From Fibrobacter sp. UBA4373 (GTDB taxonomy: Bacteria; Fibrobacterota; Fibrobacteria; Fibrobacterales; Fibrobacteraceae): a stretch of DNA of 11,777 nucleotides. The notes beneath the pieces are model-generated. The model had not been told where the DNA came from. It made no database searches and saw nothing but the letters and a program-made list of their open reading frames with translations. The stretch spans positions 1-11,777 of the forward strand of contig DGSB01000069.1 in the NCBI GenBank assembly GCA_002390045.1. Reading direction: 5' to 3'. Positions 6,745-11,777 of this stretch are shown piece by piece (the first letter of the stretch is position 1; each line of letters opens with the position of its first letter). Both the position numbers and the translations under genes were made by a program.

Positions 6745-6954
6745 ATGGAATTGGTTCAGCAATTGGAACAGGAGCTCGAAGCTTTCAAGCGCGAGTACGA
6801 AAAGTTCGAAAAAGGCAATAAATCGGCGGGAACCCGCGCTCGTAAGGTCCTTCAGGACATCAAGCGCACCTGTCAGGATCTTCGCGTCTCGATTCAAGGC
6901 GTAAAGAAAGAAAGCGAAGGTAAGAAACCTGAAGAAGAAGGTGACGCATCCTAA
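6745..6954 (+). CDS. Hc1/histone H1-like small protein
   Basis: The 69-residue protein contains GNKSAGTRARK (24-34) within a long predicted helix. This matches the N-terminal domain of the Hc1 histone-like family of Chlamydia and its Bacteroidota relatives, whose members share a GNKxAGTRARK-type motif. Chlamydial Hc1 compacts the nucleoid, mostly through a lysine-rich C-terminal tail. Here that tail is missing: the chain ends in an acidic PEEEGDAS, and I count 15 Lys/Arg against 15 Asp/Glu. The helical region (1-50) is likely to be a dimerising coiled coil. I chose the ATG at 6745 because GGGAG lies 6 nt upstream; the upstream TTG at 6691 has no such site. It stands alone, 129 nt after mqnD. 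Family assignment is by motif only and nucleoid function is inference. Confidence 0.75.
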   Translation: MELVQQLEQELEAFKREYEKFEKGNKSAGTRARKVLQDIKRTCQDLRVSIQGVKKESEGKKPEEEGDAS

Positions 6955-7024
6955 AATCCGGAAATTCCGCGTGGATGCGCCCTTTAAAACCCGCTTTTTT
7001 TCAAAGATTTATCATTAAAAGTGT
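6955..7024. other. Intergenic stretch after the Hc1-like gene
   Basis: A short A/T-rich spacer with a T7 run near 6992-6998 follows the Hc1-like gene. CCGGA/TCCG and GCG/CGC pairings are too short to count as a terminator. Nothing else is seen before the promoter at 7025. Confidence 0.3.
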
Positions 7025-7053
7025 TTGACTAAAGCTCTTTTTGAAGGTATATT
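7025..7053 (+). promoter_or_regulatory. Sigma70-type promoter for the ompA-like gene
   Basis: TTGACT (7025-7030) and TATATT (7048-7053) are separated by exactly 17 nt, giving 5/6 matches to each consensus hexamer. Initiation would be near 7060, leaving a leader of about 90 nt before the ATG at 7149. It is the strongest promoter in the window and fits the highly expressed codon usage of the genes behind it. Confidence 0.75.
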
Positions 7054-7072
7054 CCACGTTGTGATTTGGTAC

Positions 7073-7092
7073 ACAGGGTGTGGTTCCCCTGT
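7073..7092 (+). promoter_or_regulatory. 5' UTR hairpin of the ompA-like transcript
   Basis: ACAGGG (7073-7078) pairs with CCCTGT (7087-7092) over an 8-nt loop, only about 13 nt after the predicted transcription start. There is no U-run behind it. A 5'-terminal stem like this often stabilises abundant outer-membrane protein mRNAs; that role is inferred here. Confidence 0.4.
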
Positions 7093-7119
7093 CCCATATC
7101 CCATGGATGTGAAGAATTT

Positions 7120-7152
7120 ATGTTTCATGATTGGAGAAATCTAGCAGTATGA
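7120..7152 (+). other. Possible 10-codon leader ORF overlapping the ompA-like start
   Basis: ATG at 7120 opens a frame encoding MFHDWRNLAV and stops with a TGA that shares ATGA with the ATG of the OmpA-like gene at 7149. A weak GAAG lies 6 nt upstream. Another in-frame run, ATG 7103 to TAG 7144 (13 codons), overlaps it in a different frame. Either could couple translation to the main gene, but short ORFs arise easily by chance. Confidence 0.2.
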
Positions 7153-8669
7153 CCCTAAAGAAAGTATTCGTAGTTCTTGCTGGGGCTATGCTCTTTTCGG
7201 GATACGCATCGGCAAAGGCGATCAATGTGCCGGGCGATTACGATAAGATTGCAGACGCTCTCGGTAACGCAGACGCAGGCGATACGATTTTCGTCAAGCG
7301 CGGAACCTACAATGAAAACATTACCCTCGTCATGGGTGTTGTTCTGAAGGGTGAAGACCCTCTCTCGACAATCATCGACGGTGGTCGTCGCGGTCCGACC
7401 GTGATGGGTACCTCGGGCGCTGAAATGTCCCATTTCACCATCCGTAACGGTATGGAAGGCATCCTTTGCGAAAACGCTGCCCCTTACATTCACCACTGCT
7501 ATGTGATGGACAACAAGGCTACCGGTATCGCAGCCTTCATCTCCCTCCCGAATCTTCGCAACAACGTTGTTTACGGCAACCGTTGGTCCGGCATTCTCGC
7601 CTGGGGCGCCAAGTCTCTGGATGCCTATGTCGAACAGAACGTCGTGCTTCGTAACGGTTACTCGGGCCTCGCCCTCAAGGGACCGTCGAACATCATCGCT
7701 CGTAACAACATCTTCATGGAAAACCACTACTACGGTGTGTTTGCTGACCCGGCCGCCGGTCAGACGAAGATCGAATACAACAACATTTACAAGAACTACT
7801 ACCCGTTCAACCGCTTCATCAAGGTGAACCGTACGAACGTTTCTTTGGATCCGAAGTTCATCAACCCGTCTCTCGGCGAACCGAACTTCTACTGCAACTC
7901 CAAGTCTCCGATGCTCAAGCGTGGTAAGGGCAAGCTCGACATCGGTCTCCTCGCTCACGACGTCGTTCCTGAAAAGGAAGAAGAAGTGAATGAAACCCGC
8001 AATCCGGATACGGATGGCGATGGTCTTTGCGATCCATGGGTTTCCGAAGAAAACCAGGGTGAAAAGTATTCCGCAGTCTGCTCCGGCATTGATAACTGCC
8101 CGGAAGATGCAGAAGACGTAGACGGTTTCCAGGATGACGATGGTTGCCCGGATCCGGATAACGATCGTGACGGTGTTTGCGATCCTTGGGTCGAAGCTAG
8201 TGGCCTTCTCGACAAGTACGCACATACTTGTAAGTCTGCTGACGCTTGCCCGGATAACGCAGAATCCTTGAATGGTTACAAGGATGATGACGGATGCCCG
8301 GACGAAGTCCCGGTTCCGCCGAAGAAGGTGTTCGTTCTCGAAGGCGTTAACTTCGAATCTGGCAAGTCTACGATTACGAAGGATTCCGATGTTTCCCTCC
8401 GCAAGGTTGTCGACATCATGGAAGCTTTCCCGGAAACGACTTTTGAAATTGTGGGTCATACCGATAACGTCGGTAGTGCTGAAAAGAACAAGAAGCTCTC
8501 TGCAGATCGCGCTGAAGCTGTGAAGGCTTTCCTTGTGGAAAACGGCATTGCTGAAAATCGTATGGTGACCCGCGGTGCTGGTGACACGCAGCCGAAGGCT
8601 TCCAACAAGACCGCGGAAGGCCGTGCTCAGAACCGTCGCATTGAATTTACCCGTACGGATATCAAGTAA
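7149..8669 (+). CDS. Secreted beta-helix / TSP3-repeat / OmpA-domain protein
   Basis: This is a 506-residue envelope protein. A signal peptide covers 1-23 (cleavage near YASA-KA). Residues 25-265 form a right-handed parallel beta-helix of the NosD/pectate-lyase type (INVPGDYDKIADAL, GDTIFVKRGTY, then recurrent N-N-I/V turns such as LRNNVVYGN and ARNNIFMEN). Two calcium-binding thrombospondin type 3-like units of about 50 residues follow (287-335 and 336-386), each with D-x-D-x-D-G-x-CDPW, C-PD/E and GxxDDDGCPD. An OmpA peptidoglycan-binding domain closes the chain (393-506), with VGHTDNVGS (435-443) and RAEAV; D439 and R454 have the 15-residue spacing of the diaminopimelate-binding pair. The ATG at 7149 has GGAGA 11 nt upstream; a TTG at 7131 would disrupt the signal peptide. 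Codon bias is extreme. It probably links the outer membrane to peptidoglycan and exposes a ligand-binding helix. Confidence 0.93.
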   Translation: MTLKKVFVVLAGAMLFSGYASAKAINVPGDYDKIADALGNADAGDTIFVKRGTYNENITLVMGVVLKGEDPLSTIIDGGRRGPTVMGTSGAEMSHFTIRNGMEGILCENAAPYIHHCYVMDNKATGIAAFISLPNLRNNVVYGNRWSGILAWGAKSLDAYVEQNVVLRNGYSGLALKGPSNIIARNNIFMENHYYGVFADPAAGQTKIEYNNIYKNYYPFNRFIKVNRTNVSLDPKFINPSLGEPNFYCNSKSPMLKRGKGKLDIGLLAHDVVPEKEEEVNETRNPDTDGDGLCDPWVSEENQGEKYSAVCSGIDNCPEDAEDVDGFQDDDGCPDPDNDRDGVCDPWVEASGLLDKYAHTCKSADACPDNAESLNGYKDDDGCPDEVPVPPKKVFVLEGVNFESGKSTITKDSDVSLRKVVDIMEAFPETTFEIVGHTDNVGSAEKNKKLSADRAEAVKAFLVENGIAENRMVTRGAGDTQPKASNKTAEGRAQNRRIEFTRTDIK

Positions 8670-8684
8670 GGAGAAGGTTAGACG

Positions 8685-10934
8685 ATGACACGCTTTAGCT
8701 TCATCAAGACAACAGCCGTTGGGCTTATCTGCACGAGTGCAGCGCTCGCTTCTCCGTCGTACTCTCCGCATAAATACCAGCAGAATGACTGGTTCGGCGA
8801 ATTTGGAAGCAACAACACGTCCATGTACGTGAACCCGGCAGGAATTGCGGAAACCGATCAGATCGAACTTTCTATCGGTTACTTCAGCACCATCAGTGGT
8901 GAAGCCTCTCAGGAATACGGTTCTATTACGATTCCGATGGGCTACGATCACACGTTCGGCTTTAGTTTCTTCGAAAACGGTGCCGATGTGGATGGTGGTT
9001 ATTCCTACGTTGAAAACACCTACATGCTCGGTTATGCATACCGTCTCATGCACTGCTTGGCCTTGGGCGTCGATCTTTCGATTCTCCAGATCAACCAGTT
9101 CGACATGAACAAGCAGTTGACCTTGGGCGCTGATGTGGGTATCAGCTGGAACCCGGTCAATAACTCCCGCTTCGGTAGCTTGACCATCGGTGTCGCTTTC
9201 CAGAACGCTGTCGCTCCGGCAGTGAGTACGGAAACCGAAAACGATTCCTATCACTTCGTCTTTATGGGTGCTGACGAATCTTACAAGATTCCGAGCAACC
9301 TGAACTTCACTTTGTTCTATCGCGGCTTTAACCGCATGCTCGAAGCGAAGGCCGAATTCTCGATCATCGACGTTCTTCATGATGATGAAGAAGGTGGTGA
9401 CGGCATGAATCTCGAAACGAGCTTCACCTTGACGTACTACTTGAGCTCTCACTTGGGCGTTCGTCTTCGCTTTACGAAGGAAGGCTACCCGGTGCTTGGC
9501 GCAACGGTGAACGTGAAGGACGTGACCATTTTCCGCTACATCGCTCTTGACCTCGAAATGTCCCATGACGACATCGTGGAAAAGAAGAACCGCGGCTTTA
9601 TCTGGTCTGTGAAGCTCACGACCCGCTTCGGTAACACTCGTGAAGAAAACATCGGTGAAGATCGTTACCGTCGTTTGAAGATCGAACCGGAAAACGATTA
9701 CCGCGCCGCTATGCGTCTTTACTTGAACCGTCAGTTCCTCGAAGCTGCTTATGCCTTCGGTAAGGTTCAGACGAAGTACCCGGCCTTCCACTTGGTCGAC
9801 CAGGCTGCTTTCTACAAGGGCAAGTCCTTTGAAAACATGCGCATGCACAAGGCTGCTAAGGCTGTCTACGATGACGCTGTGAAGCGTTATCCGCAGAGTG
9901 ACCAGCGCGCTAAGTATCACTTCCAGTTGATGAACATCGACTATAAGGAAGGCAAGTACAACGATGCTATGGTGAAGTATCAGTACATCGTCCAGCACTT
10001 CAGCGAAAGCGATGTCAAGGCGGACGCCGACTATATTGCTGGCCAGATCAAGTTCGAACAGGGTCTCTATCAGGAATCCATCGACCTTCTCTCTGCAATT
10101 CTTCCGGGTAACGCTAACTACTTCTATGCTCGTTACACCATGGGTATTGCAAACAGCCGTATGGGCAAGTGGGATGAAGCGGAAAACTGCTTCCGCGACA
10201 TCATCGACCAGCCGGCATCCAACCAGTCTGAATTGGATCTCCAGGATGCAGCAAAGGTGAAGCTCGGTCACATCTACTTCTCTGGCGAAAATGCAAACAT
10301 TCCTGAAGCTGCTGGTCTCTATGGCCAGGTGAAACCGGGTTCTCCGGTTTATGATGAAGCCATGCTCGCTCTTGGTTGGTCCTTCCTCAAGGTGAACAAG
10401 CCGGATGAAGCCATCAAGTATGCTCAGTGGATCATCAAGAATATGCCGGATTCCTTCCTCCTCTCGGAAGCTTACCTCGTCGAAGGTTACTGCTACTACA
10501 TGAAGAAGGACTTCAATCGTGCTGAAAAGTCTTTGAGCAACGCTGAAAAGCTCACCGAACAGCCGGTTGTTTCGATGGCTGCACGTGATAGCGCTCGCAA
10601 GGCATACGAAGACAACGAAGCTCACTTCGACAGCGTCCAGGCTAAGGCTCTCGACCTGTCCCGTCAGCTCCCGACTCCGCGTGTTCAGATGAAGCGCGAT
10701 CAGCTCCGTCCGGATTTCGATAAGGCTAACGCTGCAATCGACGACTATGCTAAGTTCATGGCTCGTTCTCAGCAGAGTGACCGCTTTGAATCCAACCGTA
10801 AGCGCGTTCTCGAAGATGCAGGCTTTACCTTGGCTACTGTGAAGACCAAGAAGGCTGAAAGCGGTGGTGGTTCTGCAGGTGGTGCTAACTCTCAGGAACT
10901 CCAGGAATTGGAAGAGTTGGACGACTTGGAATAA
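8685..10934 (+). CDS. Outer-membrane beta-barrel/TPR fusion protein, 749 aa
   Basis: A signal peptide (1-22, ending SAALA) precedes a barrel region, about 36-316, that resembles PorV/FadL/UPF0164-type proteins: the early NPAGIA motif (50-55), glycine- and aromatic-rich strands such as YMLGYAYR and LALGVDLSILQI, and a strand IWSVKLTTRFGN near 306-317. Residues 335-625 are tetratricopeptide repeats of the YbgF/BamD kind (YLNRQFLEAAYAFGKVQTKYP, KEGKYNDAMVKYQYIVQHF, KPDEAIKYAQWIIKNMP). A charged helix (640-720), a Gly/Ser/Ala linker and a very acidic tail (ELEELDDLE) end the protein. The start has AAGGAG and AGAAGG upstream and lies 15 nt after the OmpA-domain gene, so both share a transcript. 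TTA, CTA and TCA codons are absent. The TPR part should face the periplasm and bind a partner. No enzymatic role is visible. Confidence 0.88.
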   Translation: MTRFSFIKTTAVGLICTSAALASPSYSPHKYQQNDWFGEFGSNNTSMYVNPAGIAETDQIELSIGYFSTISGEASQEYGSITIPMGYDHTFGFSFFENGADVDGGYSYVENTYMLGYAYRLMHCLALGVDLSILQINQFDMNKQLTLGADVGISWNPVNNSRFGSLTIGVAFQNAVAPAVSTETENDSYHFVFMGADESYKIPSNLNFTLFYRGFNRMLEAKAEFSIIDVLHDDEEGGDGMNLETSFTLTYYLSSHLGVRLRFTKEGYPVLGATVNVKDVTIFRYIALDLEMSHDDIVEKKNRGFIWSVKLTTRFGNTREENIGEDRYRRLKIEPENDYRAAMRLYLNRQFLEAAYAFGKVQTKYPAFHLVDQAAFYKGKSFENMRMHKAAKAVYDDAVKRYPQSDQRAKYHFQLMNIDYKEGKYNDAMVKYQYIVQHFSESDVKADADYIAGQIKFEQGLYQESIDLLSAILPGNANYFYARYTMGIANSRMGKWDEAENCFRDIIDQPASNQSELDLQDAAKVKLGHIYFSGENANIPEAAGLYGQVKPGSPVYDEAMLALGWSFLKVNKPDEAIKYAQWIIKNMPDSFLLSEAYLVEGYCYYMKKDFNRAEKSLSNAEKLTEQPVVSMAARDSARKAYEDNEAHFDSVQAKALDLSRQLPTPRVQMKRDQLRPDFDKANAAIDDYAKFMARSQQSDRFESNRKRVLEDAGFTLATVKTKKAESGGGSAGGANSQELQELEELDDLE

Positions 10935-10937
10935 GTT

Positions 10938-10984
10938 AAACAAAGGGGATAGACCTGGTCATTCCGGGTCTGTCCTTGTTTTAA
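10938..10984 (+). terminator. Rho-independent terminator after the barrel/TPR gene
   Basis: A 12-bp stem with two wobble pairs (10947-10958 with 10964-10975) encloses a 5-nt loop (TCATT). A further AAAC/GTTT pairing extends it at the base, and TTGTTTT follows immediately. It lies 4 nt after the stop codon. It probably ends most transcripts of the preceding two genes; partial read-through to the next gene is possible because no strong promoter is seen between it and 11009. Confidence 0.75.
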
Positions 10985-11008
10985 AAAGCTGATAGGTAGA
11001 AAATTCAA

Positions 11009-11777
11009 ATGAAAAAATTACTTCTGGTCGCTTTGACGCTTTTCACCTTTGCAGGTGTCACTTACGCAGATCCGTGTAAGGATAAGACGAACGAAGCGAA
11101 GTCCATGCTCGCCAAGTGCAAGGCGATGAAAAAAGGCTCCCACGAATATAAGCAGTGCGCGAGCTCCTATAACCTTTTGAAAACCCAGGCTCAACAGGCA
11201 TGCCGTTCCGGTGGCATGGATGAAAACGAAATGCAGGCCGCCATTAAGCAATGGCGTACTCAGGTAGACCGTTGCAAGGGCAAGCAGAGCTCTCGCTGCG
11301 CTAGTGCTCTTCAGCAGCTCGGTAACTACCAATATCGTTTGGAAGAAAAGTATCAGGTCGATGCCATGGCTCAGTACGAAGAAGATGTTTCTTGGTGCGA
11401 AGACCGTGATAACGAACCGGCAAAGTGCAAAAACCTCGGCTCGGGTCCGAAGGTTGACCACTCCAAGTCTTTGGGCTATTTCCTGGAATACATTGATAAG
11501 TATCCGAAGGAAGCTAGAACTCCGAACGTGATGTATCAGGCTTCGTTCGTTTATGAAGCTAGCGGTGAAGAAGAAAAGGCATACAAGCTCCGTATGCGTC
11601 TTGTGAAGGAATTCCCGGATAACGGCCTTGTCCCGAAGACCTGGCTCCGTATCGCAGAATATCACTTCATGAACCGTAAGTTCCGCGATGCTATCGATGC
11701 TTACAAGCGCGTGACCGGTTTCGAAAACCTCACGGGTAAGGAAGCAGCTCTCGCCATGTACCACTTGGCAGAATCTT
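11009..11777 (+). CDS. Secreted Cys-rich TPR protein, truncated at window edge
   Basis: The first 256 codons are visible. A signal peptide (1-20, cleavage after TYA) is followed by a helical region, residues 21-140, with eight Cys at 23, 37, 50, 65, 89, 97, 130 and 140; an even number in an exported protein suggests disulfides. From about residue 150 onward TPR-like pairs appear (FLEYIDKYPKEARTPNVMYQ, LRMRLVKEFPDNGLVPKTWL, FRDAIDAYKRVTGF) in the spacing of Tol-Pal YbgF/CpoB-like proteins. AGGT about 11 nt upstream is a modest ribosome binding site. It follows the terminator hairpin by some 25 nt, same strand as the barrel/TPR gene, and shares its codon bias. It is probably periplasmic and may be a soluble partner of the two preceding proteins. 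No known full-length family was recognised. Confidence 0.85.
   Translation, partial: MKKLLLVALTLFTFAGVTYADPCKDKTNEAKSMLAKCKAMKKGSHEYKQCASSYNLLKTQAQQACRSGGMDENEMQAAIKQWRTQVDRCKGKQSSRCASALQQLGNYQYRLEEKYQVDAMAQYEEDVSWCEDRDNEPAKCKNLGSGPKVDHSKSLGYFLEYIDKYPKEARTPNVMYQASFVYEASGEEEKAYKLRMRLVKEFPDNGLVPKTWLRIAEYHFMNRKFRDAIDAYKRVTGFENLTGKEAALAMYHLAES

Noticed and set aside
7131..7148. TTG at 7131 as the start of the ompA-like gene
   Set aside because: It would place EKSSS before the signal peptide and would use the GGAGA that serves the ATG at 7149.
7155..10943. A 1262-residue minus-strand open frame opposite the two envelope genes
   Set aside because: It is in codon register with the plus-strand genes and stays open only because they avoid TTA, CTA and TCA. 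It has no coherent domain or start signal, while the plus-strand proteins have signal peptides and clear domains.
11018..11764. A 248-residue minus-strand open frame at the right end
   Set aside because: Shadow of the codon-biased Cys-rich TPR gene, which has a signal peptide and TPR pattern.

Overview
The window most resembles a Fibrobacterota (Fibrobacter-like) chromosome segment, or at least the Fibrobacteres-Chlorobi-Bacteroidetes side of the tree. This is inferred from four things: an OmpA protein with thrombospondin type 3 repeats, outer-membrane barrel and TPR proteins, futalosine-pathway menaquinone genes, and a small Hc1 histone-like protein. No marker gene fixes the species. The DNA shows no insertion sequence, CRISPR array, tRNA or rRNA.

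Left part, minus strand (1-2787). Reading from 2787 leftwards come a zinc-type macrodomain ADP-ribosyl hydrolase, a DUF1848 protein with a C-terminal cysteine cluster (3 nt apart), then a small outer-membrane beta-barrel protein and the start of a lipoprotein that runs off the left edge. The first two form a tight pair that looks like a modification-reversal or stress module. The last two are envelope proteins.

Middle, plus strand (2788-6954). After a divergent AT-rich intergenic region comes a compact operon: tyrS (tyrosyl-tRNA synthetase), a PfkB-family kinase, mqnB (futalosine hydrolase) and mqnD (1,4-dihydroxy-6-naphthoate synthase). The junctions are a 1-nt overlap, a 3-nt gap and a 4-nt overlap. 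mqnB and mqnD are two steps of the futalosine route to menaquinone; the other steps (mqnA, C, E) are not here. A separate 69-residue Hc1-like gene follows.

Right part, plus strand (6955-11777). A strong sigma70-like promoter (TTGACT, 17 nt, TATATT) precedes a structured leader and three secreted envelope proteins: a beta-helix/TSP3/OmpA fusion, a beta-barrel/TPR fusion, and a cysteine-rich TPR protein cut by the right edge. The first two genes avoid TTA, CTA and TCA codons almost completely. This points to very high expression and explains a 3.8-kb spurious antisense open frame. Together the three look like a peptidoglycan-anchored outer-membrane assembly whose function the sequence does not reveal.

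The most promising places for something undescribed are the macrodomain/DUF1848 pair, the charge-neutral Hc1-like protein, the unusual PfkB kinase in the menaquinone operon, and the three-protein envelope cluster.
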